Positions 32,684 through 41,555 of a DNA stretch of 64,000 bases are shown in pieces. The translations under genes were made by a program, and so were the position numbers. The notes below the pieces were generated by a model. That model was given only the letters and a program-made list of their open reading frames with translations. It did not search any database and was not told where the DNA came from. Numbering within the stretch: the stretch's first letter is position 1; each line of letters begins with the position of its first letter. The DNA lies in contig JAUIBA010000010.1 of NCBI GenBank assembly GCA_030427635.1, forward strand, positions 62,001 to 126,000, given 5' to 3'. The DNA is from Bacteroidia bacterium (lineage in GTDB: Bacteria > Bacteroidota > Bacteroidia > Chitinophagales > Chitinophagaceae).

Positions 32684-34051
32684 ATGAAAAAACTATTGAC
32701 TCTTACAGGCATGTTATGCCTGCTCATTACTGGTGCAAAAGCACAATGGACCACTATCTGCAGCTCCGGAAATGGAATGGTAGTAAACATGGTCAACTAT
32801 CATGATACCATTTATGCCACCGGATTTTTCACTTCTGTATGTGGGGAAACAGCCAGATATATTGCAGGCTGGGATGGTACCTCATGGCACGCACTTGATA
32901 CCGGCCTTTATAATGAAGGGCATAAACTCAGCGTTATTGACGACCAGTTGTACGTAGCTAAGTATAGCTGGGCCGTAGATTCTAACTGGGTATTGCGGTG
33001 GAATGGTGCAGGCTTTGATAAGGTAGGTGCAGGAGTATATCTTTCCGGGGCGGCAACCGGCACTTTGAAAACACCCGGGCTATACGACATTGTAAGCTAC
33101 AGAGGTAAAATGGTAGTGTCTGGCGAATTTGATAGTGTGGGTAATCAGGGTATATCCGGTATCATGCAGTGGAATGGCAGTGACTGGGAAGGGCTGGGCT
33201 CTGGTTTATCTGGCGCTATGGGTATGTCTGGTATCATGTACCCACATCAGATGCTGGTCATTGATACCTCGCTTTATGTGGCAGGTAACTTCACCACTGC
33301 CGGCGGTGTTACCGTAAATGGCATAGCCCGCTGGGATGGATACGCATGGCATAGCGTGGGAGCTGGCTTTGATGGTATCGTGTATGCACTGGGGGAGGTA
33401 GATGGCGTTCTTTATGCTGGTGGAGAGTTTACCATGTCAGGTTCTACTCAGTTACAGCGTGTGGCAAAATGGAGTGGCTCTGAATGGGTTTATCCCGGGT
33501 TTGGGGTGTATTATACCTCCGCCGGTGTAAAACCCTATATACATACCATAAAGCAGATAGGGGCAAGAGGGGTTTTCGAAGGTGGCTTTGACAGGCTCAT
33601 TACCCCTGCTGATACTATGATTGCCCATTCTGTTGTAGCTGTCCGGTCAGGTGGTTTTGATACCCTGGCAGGAGGTATCGCCAATGGTGAGTTTGAAGGT
33701 CTGTTGCCTTATCATGATACGGATGTGTTGGTAGGAGGTGCCATATTTGGCCTCACCACCAGTACACATATAGCACACTATCACTTTGAGCCATTGTCAG
33801 TGACGGGTGTAGCTGGTAGCCACATACGGCTTTACCCTAATCCTGTAACAGATGTACTGCATATAGAAGGCTGTACCTCTGGCGACATAGTTATAATAAC
33901 AGATGTTACTGGTCGCAGATGGCAGGCGCAGGAGCTTACAGGTACCAGTAGTTCAGTGAGCCTGAAGGATATGCCTCAGGCATTACTGTACCTGCGTATC
34001 ATACAGCCCGATGGTAGCGAAAAAATGTCGCAGATGCTGATAAAAGAATAG
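32684..34051 (+). CDS. Secreted beta-propeller-like protein with T9SS type A sorting domain
   Basis: A 455-residue protein. The ATG at 32684 gives a good signal peptide (MKKLLTLTGMLCLLITGAKA). The central part (about 25-365) repeats a motif of the form W(D/N)G..W..(L/V)G.G...(LYVAG.FT..GG) (for example WDGTSWHALDTG, WNGSDWEGLGSG, WDGYAWHSVGAG, WSGSEWVYPGFG). This fits blades of a beta-propeller known from other Bacteroidota surface proteins. The last about 85 residues (IRLYPNPVTDVLHIEG, ITDVTGRRW, LYLRIIQPDGS) are a type A sorting domain. It is probably a surface or released binding protein; the ligand is unknown. It converges on the DUF1003 gene with 4 bp between stop codons and no hairpin. 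Confidence 0.85.
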   Translation: MKKLLTLTGMLCLLITGAKAQWTTICSSGNGMVVNMVNYHDTIYATGFFTSVCGETARYIAGWDGTSWHALDTGLYNEGHKLSVIDDQLYVAKYSWAVDSNWVLRWNGAGFDKVGAGVYLSGAATGTLKTPGLYDIVSYRGKMVVSGEFDSVGNQGISGIMQWNGSDWEGLGSGLSGAMGMSGIMYPHQMLVIDTSLYVAGNFTTAGGVTVNGIARWDGYAWHSVGAGFDGIVYALGEVDGVLYAGGEFTMSGSTQLQRVAKWSGSEWVYPGFGVYYTSAGVKPYIHTIKQIGARGVFEGGFDRLITPADTMIAHSVVAVRSGGFDTLAGGIANGEFEGLLPYHDTDVLVGGAIFGLTTSTHIAHYHFEPLSVTGVAGSHIRLYPNPVTDVLHIEGCTSGDIVIITDVTGRRWQAQELTGTSSSVSLKDMPQALLYLRIIQPDGSEKMSQMLIKE

Positions 34052-34055
34052 TCCG

Positions 34056-34772
34056 TCAGAGCTTCTTTTTGTCATTCTTAATATGGTTATCCAGCCGTTG
34101 GCTGAGTTCCTCCATAGAGTCCATCTGCATCTGCTGAAATTCCATGATTTTCTGCATCTGTGTCACCATCAGATGATCCAGTTTTTCGTGAAGCATGCGT
34201 ATTTCCAGTTCTGCTTTCAGGTTTACTTTATAGTCATACTCGTTCCTTTCCCTGTCCTTGGCTTCCTGCCGGTTCTGGCTCATCATTATTACCGGGGCCT
34301 GTAGTGCAGCCAGGCAGGAAAGAACAAGATTCAGCAGAATGTAGGGGTAGGGGTCAAAGCCCTTATTGGCAAGTACAAAGGTGTTTACAAAAATCCATAT
34401 CAGCAGTATGGTACTGAAAGACAGGATGAAAGTCCAGCTACCGCCAAAGTCGGCAACTTTATCAGCCAGCTTTTGCCCGAATGATGACTGATCATCATTA
34501 TCCGGTGTAGTGGTAGTCAGCTCCTGTTTTATGATTGAGTCTACTACCTCTGCTTCCACTTTTACAGCCTCTCCGGCTTCTTTCTCTATAATGCTTTGCA
34601 GGTACTTTCGCCGGTACTGCTGTAGCGCCTCGTGCGACAGATAAGCATTGTCATCAAAGTCAGGGTGCTCAGTTCTGATAAAATCAGTCAGATTTCTCCT
34701 GATGGAGGATGCCGGAACAGCATCACGCTTATCCAGCTTTTTCCCGGTTATGAAGCACTTTATGTTATTCAT
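34056..34772 (-). CDS. DUF1003 membrane protein
   Basis: A 238-residue protein. The ATG at 34772 (MNNIKCFITGKKL) is chosen because the family opens with such a Cys/Gly segment; an upstream start would add 19 residues of unlike sequence. Residues about 1-95 are soluble. Two transmembrane helices follow (WTFILSFSTILLIWIFVNTF and YPYILLNLVLSCLAALQAPVIMM). The stretch FDPYPYILLNLVLS...QNRQEAKDR is the DUF1003 signature. A C-terminal coiled coil (about 185-235) is rich in Met, Gln and Glu. The function of DUF1003 is unknown; it is predicted to be an inner-membrane protein. The terminator at 34829-34860 separates it from the upstream type B T9SS gene. Confidence 0.85.
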   Translation of the reverse strand: MNNIKCFITGKKLDKRDAVPASSIRRNLTDFIRTEHPDFDDNAYLSHEALQQYRRKYLQSIIEKEAGEAVKVEAEVVDSIIKQELTTTTPDNDDQSSFGQKLADKVADFGGSWTFILSFSTILLIWIFVNTFVLANKGFDPYPYILLNLVLSCLAALQAPVIMMSQNRQEAKDRERNEYDYKVNLKAELEIRMLHEKLDHLMVTQMQKIMEFQQMQMDSMEELSQRLDNHIKNDKKKL

Positions 34773-34828
34773 TGTCGTTGCAGAATATAGACTGTAAATT
34801 ACAGAATATCGGTTAGCACAGGACATCA

Positions 34829-34860
34829 TAAAAAAGCCGCTGCCCGGGGAGCAGCGGCTG
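34829..34860 (-). terminator. Terminator of the type B T9SS gene
   Basis: Nine-bp stem AGCCGCTGC (34835-34843) / GCAGCGGCT (34851-34859), 7-nt loop. The A6 on the plus strand gives a T tract on the minus strand. Confidence 0.85.
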
Positions 34861-34882
34861 TAAAATCAGTATCAGTGGCAGA

Positions 34883-37800
34883 TTATCTTATGAGGGTTAC
34901 ATCCCCTTTGTAGTAGCGTAGCTTGCCCGACGGAGATTCCAGTATAATGCTGTAGTAGTATACCCCTATATCCTGCTTTATACCACCAGTGGTTCCATCC
35001 CAGCCGCCGTTAGGGTCATAGGAGTTATGATACACTTCCTGGCCCCATCTGTTATATATGGTAAAGTCAATGAGCTTTTTGAAGCGCATTTTTCCTATCC
35101 TGAATACATCATTGCGTCCGTCTCCATTGGGAGTAAATGCATTGGGAATATATTCCTGTTCGTCAAACACAACACGTATGGTAACGTATGCCGAGTCTTT
35201 ACAACCGTATTCGTTTATACCATGTACCCAGTAGGTAGTTATGGAATCTACCGGGCGTGCCACAGGGTTATATATATATGGGTCTCTGATAGTGCCGTTC
35301 AGTGGGGTCCATGAGTAGTATGTGGCACCATTGGCATATAGCTGTATGCTGTCGCCATATACAATCTGGTATTTGTCTGATGCTACATCCGTAAGTTTTA
35401 TCACAGGCTGTAGTTTTATGAGTGCCTGTGTGCTGCTGGTACAGTTAAGATACGTATACGTAAGTGTGTAAACGCCTTCTGCAGCCTGTGTTACTGCCAC
35501 AATGGACGGGTTTTGCAGGTTGGAAGAAAAACCGTTTGGTCCGGCCCATGTATAGCTGCCACCGGGCACTGCATCACTCCCTGTAAGTAGCAGCGTAAGC
35601 CCTACGCAGATGGGGGCATTGCTGGAGATAACAGGCGGCGGCGGCGGCGGTGGGTCTGTCAGTATCACTTCACGCGATGCCTTGCCAACACAGGTAAAGG
35701 ACTCTACAAGTATGCCGGAGTAGGTGCCGGCAGTAAGTCCCATTATGGTTACAAATCCGCCGGCATCAGCGGTGATACTTACAGTGACAGGAGTAGTTCC
35801 GTTTATGACATAGGAAACATTATAGGTAATACCAGGGGTAAGCCCTTCCAGTGTTATGGTACCCTCATTACCGCCGCAGGTTACGGGGTTGGTAAAGGTC
35901 ATGTTGGTTACTTCCGGTATGGGGTTTATAAATACTGTTACAGTAGCCGGTACCGATACACAACCCGCCAGAGTGGCGGTAACGGTATAAGTACCTGCGT
36001 TTACAAGGAAAGCAGGAGAAATGACGGGATTGGGTAGTGTGGACGAGAAGCCTGCCGGTCCGCTCCAGTCAAAAGTAGCCCCTGGTGACGATGTAGCAGA
36101 AAGTGTAAGTGTGCTGCCATCGCATATGGGGGAGTTGGTAACAATAGCCGGAGCCGGAGGTGCGCCTGCATCTGTAAGTGTTATAGTCCCATGCAGTGTG
36201 CCGGAGCAGCCATTGCTGTTAGTGATGGTCACCGATGAGTACGTGCCGGCTGTAAGCCCTGTAATAATAACGGTACCTGCGCCGTTGGCCGTGAGTACTG
36301 TTGTTACCGGACCCGAGGCAGTCGTGTAGGTCACTGTATAGGTCTCTGCCGGTGATAATCCCAGTAGCGATATGGTGCCATCACTGGCGCCACAGCCGGT
36401 AGGGTCTGTCTGTACTACAGATGCAATAGCCGGATTGGGGTGTACGGTTACTACAGCGCTGGCCGTGCAGCCTGGGCTGGTAGCATATTCTATGGTAGCC
36501 GTACCCGGATTCATACCGGTTACAATGCCGGTACCTGCGCCTACTGTAGCAATGGTAGTACTCATGCTGGACCATGTGCCACCCATAGTACTGTTGGTAA
36601 GTGTTACAGAGTTGCCTATACACACTTCCAGCGGTCCGGAAACAGGAGCCGGCATTGCCAGCACGGTTACTACGGTTGTGGCATAACAGCCCACACTGTT
36701 TACAAATGAAATGGTAGCCGTGCCTGCTGTAACACCTGTTACGGTGCCGGATGACGGCCCTACCACCGCAACTGCCGTATTGGAGCTGCTCCATGTACCG
36801 GCACCGGAAGCGTTACTGAGCGTAGTGTTCCCGCCTACACATATCACATCCGTGCCGGTATTGGCAGTTAGTGGTGCCACTGTTATCGTCTGCGTAGCGG
36901 TAGCCGTCTGGAAGCATGCATCTGTAACAGTTACCGTATAGGTGGTAGTTGTAGTAGGTGTGAGTGTGGCCGGGCTACCTGTGGCGCCGCCGGGTGTCCA
37001 TACATAGGTATAGGATGGCACACCGTATGCAGGTGTGGTAGAAAGCGTCACTGACTGCCCCAGACATATAGAGGTAAGCCCTCCTGCAGAGTTAATGGGG
37101 CTGGTTTCAAGCGTACGGCCGAAAACAGTAACTGTAAGCGGAGAGCCTGCAGTAATGTAGGTGGTGGCACAGGGTGGGGTAGTAGCAAAGTTCTGGTAGA
37201 ACCGCATTGTAAGATTAAGCGGGTACGAAGAGCATTGCCGGGGAGGAAGACAGGCAGATATATCAGAGAATATAGAAACATTGGTACCTGTACAGGTACC
37301 CGCACTGGCAAGGTTACAGAACCAGAACAGGCTGGACACTCCCGGACTGCGGCATGGCCCCAGCATAAAGTCCACAGCACCATTCAGCAGCAGAGCGCCG
37401 CCGCTTGCTGTGTAGTTAAAAGACCAGCGTACATCAGTAACCGTAACATTGGGTGGTACGTTTGCTGCATTCACATAATTACAGCTTACAGTATTGGTGG
37501 GGCTATAGGAAGAGCCACCTACGGTAGATGCAGTAGCCGTAGTAACCAGAGGGTCTATGATAACAGGATATGCACCTGATGCCCTGTTCAGAAAGTTGCC
37601 GGGTAGCACTATATCCAGTGCAGTAGCTGTGTGACGATACGCTATCATCTCTAGCGTGTGCTGCACATCGCCCTGCTCATATGCAGTAGCTGCCGATATC
37701 AGATACATAGGCTTGCCACCCTCATCTACTACTTCTATGTTGCCGGTATAGTCCTCAGATGGCATATTTAAATGCATCCCGCTTTCTGTGAGCAGGTGAT

Positions 37801-38512
37801 CGCGCACGAGCAGTTGCCCATCGGCATATGCAGGCATTGCATGTTTTACATGAAAGTTGGTTTTCAGTGCGCCACGGCTGGCATATATTTCTATATCCAC
37901 GCCAGGCCATGCATCTGTAACATAAACACCATCGTCACCGGCAGTGTGGTGACTCCAGTCTGCTTTGCCCAGTGTAGTTTCCTTACCGTCAGGCGACAGG
38001 TATATAAGTTCCAGATTCTGGTTGAATTTCAGCTCTTCCCCCGTTTTTCCCAAAGATGAAAACCCTGTTGTTGTATTAATACTGACAGGTACAGGCTGGT
38101 GAGTAGCAGCATAAACACCTTTGGCTTCAGGTCGCAGATGTGTTTGTATGGTAAGCCAGTTACCCTGTCCATCTTTATAATGCATTGCTTCAGTAGAGCT
38201 CTGCATCATTACTTCGCGGCCGTTACTACCTTCCTTTACAAAGTACTTGGTGTTCACTGTTCTTTCGCTCAGTACCTCATAACAATCGGCAGCTGGCGCT
38301 TCTGCAAACAGCATTCCCAGTTCGGGATGTTGCTCGTATCCGGAATTCCCATTAATTGCTTCTTCAGAAGCATGGCGATAACCAGGGCTGAATGTGCGGT
38401 AATTTCGTTCATGCTCAGTCATACCCTCCTGCACATTAAGGGTGTTTTGTGCAGATAGCAGCAATGGTGTGGCGCTGAATAGCCACAAGATAAGGTATTG
38501 AAGTTTTTTCAT
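34883..38512 (-). CDS. Large secreted Ig-like protein with gliding-type (type B) T9SS sorting domain
   Basis: A 1209-residue protein. The ATG at 38512 gives the signal peptide MKKLQYLILWLFSATPLLLSA. Residues about 25-320 form an N-terminal domain found in large Bacteroidota surface proteins (it includes GVYVTDAWPGVDIEIY and ends YPVIIDPL). A Cys-rich domain follows (about 330-480), then Ig-like and Big2-like domains (about 480-1110; motifs YVWTPGG, GTWSS, TFDWSGPAGF, SYTWAGPNGF). The last about 90 residues (YIPNAFTPNGDGRNDVF, YNRWGQEVYH, WDGTTGG, GDVTLIR) are the CHU_C / gliding-motility type B sorting domain. Type B cargo is generally attached to the cell surface. A seven-proline run is encoded by a GGC-rich tract at 35634-35651. 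Adhesion or gliding is inferred. The Ig-like wording resembles array A of the giant protein. Confidence 0.9.
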   Translation of the reverse strand: MKKLQYLILWLFSATPLLLSAQNTLNVQEGMTEHERNYRTFSPGYRHASEEAINGNSGYEQHPELGMLFAEAPAADCYEVLSERTVNTKYFVKEGSNGREVMMQSSTEAMHYKDGQGNWLTIQTHLRPEAKGVYAATHQPVPVSINTTTGFSSLGKTGEELKFNQNLELIYLSPDGKETTLGKADWSHHTAGDDGVYVTDAWPGVDIEIYASRGALKTNFHVKHAMPAYADGQLLVRDHLLTESGMHLNMPSEDYTGNIEVVDEGGKPMYLISAATAYEQGDVQHTLEMIAYRHTATALDIVLPGNFLNRASGAYPVIIDPLVTTATASTVGGSSYSPTNTVSCNYVNAANVPPNVTVTDVRWSFNYTASGGALLLNGAVDFMLGPCRSPGVSSLFWFCNLASAGTCTGTNVSIFSDISACLPPRQCSSYPLNLTMRFYQNFATTPPCATTYITAGSPLTVTVFGRTLETSPINSAGGLTSICLGQSVTLSTTPAYGVPSYTYVWTPGGATGSPATLTPTTTTTYTVTVTDACFQTATATQTITVAPLTANTGTDVICVGGNTTLSNASGAGTWSSSNTAVAVVGPSSGTVTGVTAGTATISFVNSVGCYATTVVTVLAMPAPVSGPLEVCIGNSVTLTNSTMGGTWSSMSTTIATVGAGTGIVTGMNPGTATIEYATSPGCTASAVVTVHPNPAIASVVQTDPTGCGASDGTISLLGLSPAETYTVTYTTASGPVTTVLTANGAGTVIITGLTAGTYSSVTITNSNGCSGTLHGTITLTDAGAPPAPAIVTNSPICDGSTLTLSATSSPGATFDWSGPAGFSSTLPNPVISPAFLVNAGTYTVTATLAGCVSVPATVTVFINPIPEVTNMTFTNPVTCGGNEGTITLEGLTPGITYNVSYVINGTTPVTVSITADAGGFVTIMGLTAGTYSGILVESFTCVGKASREVILTDPPPPPPPVISSNAPICVGLTLLLTGSDAVPGGSYTWAGPNGFSSNLQNPSIVAVTQAAEGVYTLTYTYLNCTSSTQALIKLQPVIKLTDVASDKYQIVYGDSIQLYANGATYYSWTPLNGTIRDPYIYNPVARPVDSITTYWVHGINEYGCKDSAYVTIRVVFDEQEYIPNAFTPNGDGRNDVFRIGKMRFKKLIDFTIYNRWGQEVYHNSYDPNGGWDGTTGGIKQDIGVYYYSIILESPSGKLRYYKGDVTLIR

Positions 38513-38718
38513 TATATGCAAATATACTGTAAATTGAATTGCCAGCCACATACTGATGGAAAGAGATACATAACTGTGATTATACTACCATTAGCGTACA
38601 ATGATGTTTGGGTAACTAATACCGATAATTGCCTTTGTTGAACCGGCAGTATCAATGCTTCCTGATGTAAACTTTCAGATATAAATGTATTGATAGATAC
38701 AAAACACATAACAATTCC

Positions 38719-38726
38719 TACATTTG
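38719..38726 (+). promoter_or_regulatory. -7 box (TACATTTG) for metK
   Basis: Exact TAnnTTTG match 52 bp before the metK ATG. The nearest upstream TTG (38690-38692) is 26 bp away, longer than usual. I saw no SAM riboswitch fold in the short leader. Confidence 0.6.
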
Positions 38727-38778
38727 CACCCTGATTATCTGAAACTATTTTTTTTCACCCAAAATATAGTACGAAACA

Positions 38779-40032
38779 ATGCCGTATTTATTCACATCAG
38801 AGTCAGTGTCTGAAGGACATCCTGACAAAGTAGCTGATCAGATCTCTGACGCACTCGTTGATAACTTTCTTGCGTGGGATTCTCAATCAAAAATCGCTTG
38901 CGAAACACTGGTTACCACAGGTCAGGTAGTACTGGCTGGTGAGGTAAAGTGTAACACTTACATCGATGTTCAGACCATCGCACGTGACGTGATAGCAAAA
39001 ATTGGCTACACGAAGAGTGAATATATGTTTGAAGCTCACTCATGTGGTGTACTTTCTGCTATACATGAGCAGTCTGCCGACATCAACCAGGGTGTAGATA
39101 AAAAGAAAAAGGAAGAGCAGGGCGCCGGCGATCAGGGTATGATGTTTGGCTATGCTACCAATGAGACAGCCAACTATATGCCACTGGCACTGGACCTGGC
39201 ACACAACCTGCTGCGTCAGTTGTCTGTTATTCGTCGTGAAGGTAAGCAGATGAAGTATCTGCGTCCTGATGCGAAGAGCCAGGTAACACTGGAATATGAT
39301 GATAACAACAAGCCTGTGCGCATTGATGCTATCGTTATATCTACACAGCATGACGATTTTGCAGAAGAAAAAGCAATGCAGGAACGTATCACAAAGGATG
39401 TGAAAACAATTCTTATCCCGCGTGTTATCAAGAGCTATCCTCAGTACAAGCACCTGTTCAATGAGCACATCAAATATCACATCAACCCTACAGGTAAATT
39501 TGTGATAGGTGGTCCTCATGGCGATACTGGTCTTACAGGTCGTAAAATAATCGTTGATACTTATGGTGGTAAAGGTGCCCACGGTGGTGGTGCATTCTCT
39601 GGTAAAGACCCCAGCAAGGTAGACCGCTCTGCAGCATATGCTACCCGTCATATAGCTAAAAACCTGGTAGCTGCAGGTGTATGTGACGAAGTACTGGTTC
39701 AGGTTTCCTACGCTATAGGCGTAGCAGAGCCAATGGGCCTTTACGTAAATACATATGGTACTGCAAAGGTGGATATGAACGACGGACAGATAGCTAAGAT
39801 ACTCAGCGGTATTTTTGATATGCGTCCTTACTTCATTGAAGAACGCCTGAAACTGCGTCAGCCAATGTATAGCGAGTGTGCAGCTTATGGCCACATGGGT
39901 CGTGTGCCGGAAGTAGTAACCAAGACTTTCAAAAGCGCAGATGGTAAGAGCAAAAATGTAAAAGTAGAGCTCTTTACATGGGAAAAACTTGATTACGTAA
40001 CGAAAGTGAAGAAAGCTTTCAAGGTTAAGTAA
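38779..40032 (+). CDS. metK: S-adenosylmethionine synthetase
   Basis: A 417-residue methionine adenosyltransferase (ATP + methionine + water gives S-adenosylmethionine, phosphate and diphosphate). It starts with the family signature [21 protein letters not shown], which holds the ATP/Mg-binding His and Asp. The other motifs are [25 protein letters not shown] and [19 protein letters not shown]. Length matches the longer Bacteroidota variant (E. coli is 384). The cytosolic enzyme is normally essential. It is monocistronic: its own promoter box lies 52 bp upstream and a strong terminator follows. The divergent neighbour is the type B T9SS gene. Confidence 0.97.
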   Translation: MPYLFTSESVSEGHPDKVADQISDALVDNFLAWDSQSKIACETLVTTGQVVLAGEVKCNTYIDVQTIARDVIAKIGYTKSEYMFEAHSCGVLSAIHEQSADINQGVDKKKKEEQGAGDQGMMFGYATNETANYMPLALDLAHNLLRQLSVIRREGKQMKYLRPDAKSQVTLEYDDNNKPVRIDAIVISTQHDDFAEEKAMQERITKDVKTILIPRVIKSYPQYKHLFNEHIKYHINPTGKFVIGGPHGDTGLTGRKIIVDTYGGKGAHGGGAFSGKDPSKVDRSAAYATRHIAKNLVAAGVCDEVLVQVSYAIGVAEPMGLYVNTYGTAKVDMNDGQIAKILSGIFDMRPYFIEERLKLRQPMYSECAAYGHMGRVPEVVTKTFKSADGKSKNVKVELFTWEKLDYVTKVKKAFKVK

Positions 40033-40054
40033 CTTCCCGTTATACAACATAAGG

Positions 40055-40086
40055 AAAAGCAGGAGTCACTGACTCCTGCTTTTTTA
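40055..40086 (+). terminator. Terminator of metK
   Basis: Thirteen-bp stem AAAAGCAGGAGTC (40055-40067) / GACTCCTGCTTTT (40071-40083), loop ACT, running into a T7 tract. Confidence 0.9.
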
Positions 40087-40148
40087 TTTACAGGAATCGG
40101 AAAAAAGTAGTTTTCCCGATTGTGCAAGGGTGGGTGGATGCGCATGGA

Positions 40149-40156
40149 TAGCTTTG
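40149..40156 (+). promoter_or_regulatory. -7 box (TAGCTTTG) for the first imelysin gene
   Basis: Exact TAnnTTTG match 49 bp before the ATG. Confidence 0.55.
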
Positions 40157-40205
40157 CGAACTCTAATCGTTTTTTAATTTCTCAAGAGTAAAACCACCAC
40201 TTATA

Positions 40206-41471
40206 ATGAACGTTTCAAAGGTATTATGTACAGCGGCACTGCTGGGAGTAGCATCAGTAACCACATTTACATCGTGCAAAAAGAAATCTGGTTGTACCGA
40301 CAGTGCAGCCAGCAATTATAACCCTGATGCATCTAAAGATGATGGCAGCTGCATATACACAGACCAGTATGCTGCTATGAAGCAGGAGATAAAAGAGAAT
40401 TATGCCAATATTGTATTTGCATCTTATCAGGATGCCTATACAGAGGCAGTAAAATTACAGTCTGCTATAGATGCTTTTCTGGCCGCACCAACGGCTGCGG
40501 GGCTGGAAGCCTGTAAAACTGCCTGGAAGGCAGCACGTGAGCCATACGGACAAACAGAAGGGTATCGCTTTGCAGGTGGCCCCATTGATGATGAGAATGG
40601 ACCGGAAGGTATGCTGAATGCATGGCCGCTGGATGAGAACTATATAGATTATGTGACAGGTGCGGCTACGTCGGGCATAATCAATAATGCAGTTACATAT
40701 CCTATTCTCGATAAAGATTTGCTAACCTCACTCAATGAACAGGGGGGCGAAGCAAATATCTCGGCAGGTTATCATGCCATAGAGTTTCTGCTATGGGGAC
40801 AGGATGACCCCGAAACCTCATTGCTTACACCAGGCAACAGACCATACACAGACTATCTGACAACCGGAGGTACTGCAGCTAATCAGGAAAGAAGAGGTCA
40901 GTATCTGAAAGCGGCAATAGATTTGCTGATAGATGATCTGGCAACTGTAAAGAATGCATGGGACCCTGCTGTGTCTGCAAACTACCGTACCACATTCCTG
41001 GCGCTGGATAACAACACTGCGCTGAAAAATATGCTCACAGGTATAGGTACACTCAGTAAGTCAGAGCTGGCAGGTGAGCGGATGCTGGTAGCGCTCAATA
41101 ATCAGGACCAGGAAGATGAGCATTCCTGCTTCAGTGATAATACACACCGCGATATAATACTGAATGCAAAGAGCATAGCTAATGTATATAACGGCAGCTA
41201 TACACGGGTAGATGGTACCGTAGTATCTGGTAAATCTGTAAAAGACCTGATAGGTGCAGTTAATACCACGCTGGCCGGTGAGCTGAATACACTGTCAGCT
41301 GAAACATTGACAAAAACACAGGCTATTCCTGTTCCTTTTGATAATGCACTTACACAGGAAACTGTTGGCGGCAGCGGGCCTATCATGACCGCAATAACCA
41401 GCCTGCAGGCACAGGGCGATAAAATTGCTGAGGTAGCTGCAGCACTGGGAATCACTATTACTACTGAATAA
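40206..41471 (+). CDS. Imelysin-family lipoprotein (putative iron uptake)
   Basis: A 421-residue protein with a lipobox (VTTFTSC, Cys24). A small Cys-containing motif follows (CTDSAASNYNPDASKDDGSC, residues about 30-49) that is common in Bacteroidota surface proteins and may bind a metal. The remainder is an all-helical imelysin (peptidase M75) domain with the conserved GxHxxE motif GYHAIEFLLWG (Gly188, His190, Glu193). Imelysin proteins are linked to periplasmic or outer-membrane iron acquisition (EfeO/IrpA relatives); protease activity is doubtful. Its hairpin terminator and the promoter of the next gene suggest separate transcription, although the three-gene cluster is clearly functional as a unit. 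Confidence 0.9.
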   Translation: MNVSKVLCTAALLGVASVTTFTSCKKKSGCTDSAASNYNPDASKDDGSCIYTDQYAAMKQEIKENYANIVFASYQDAYTEAVKLQSAIDAFLAAPTAAGLEACKTAWKAAREPYGQTEGYRFAGGPIDDENGPEGMLNAWPLDENYIDYVTGAATSGIINNAVTYPILDKDLLTSLNEQGGEANISAGYHAIEFLLWGQDDPETSLLTPGNRPYTDYLTTGGTAANQERRGQYLKAAIDLLIDDLATVKNAWDPAVSANYRTTFLALDNNTALKNMLTGIGTLSKSELAGERMLVALNNQDQEDEHSCFSDNTHRDIILNAKSIANVYNGSYTRVDGTVVSGKSVKDLIGAVNTTLAGELNTLSAETLTKTQAIPVPFDNALTQETVGGSGPIMTAITSLQAQGDKIAEVAAALGITITTE

Positions 41472-41498
41472 ACCAAAACTGGACCTGTTCTCTATCAT

Positions 41499-41531
41499 GC
41501 AGCCGGAGCATCGTCTCCGGTTGCATTTTTT
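41499..41531 (+). terminator. Terminator after the first imelysin gene
   Basis: Ten-bp stem GCAGCCGGAG (41499-41508) / CTCCGGTTGC (41515-41524) with one G-T pair, loop CATCGT, followed by ATTTTTT. Confidence 0.85.
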
Positions 41532-41539
41532 CAAATAAC

Positions 41540-41547
41540 TACTTTTG
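41540..41547 (+). promoter_or_regulatory. -7 box (TACTTTTG) for the di-heme oxidoreductase gene
   Basis: Exact TAnnTTTG match ending 8 bp before the ATG at 41556, with a TTG at 41521-41523 (16-bp spacer). The leader would be only a few nucleotides. Confidence 0.6.
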
Positions 41548-41555
41548 CACGCGAA

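Noticed and set aside
38527-38778. SAM riboswitch upstream of metK
   Set aside because: I looked for a SAM-I or SAM-II-like fold and saw no convincing stem arrangement in the short leader.
39040-40050. Minus-strand frame of 336 codons
   Set aside because: Antisense to metK, which is certain.
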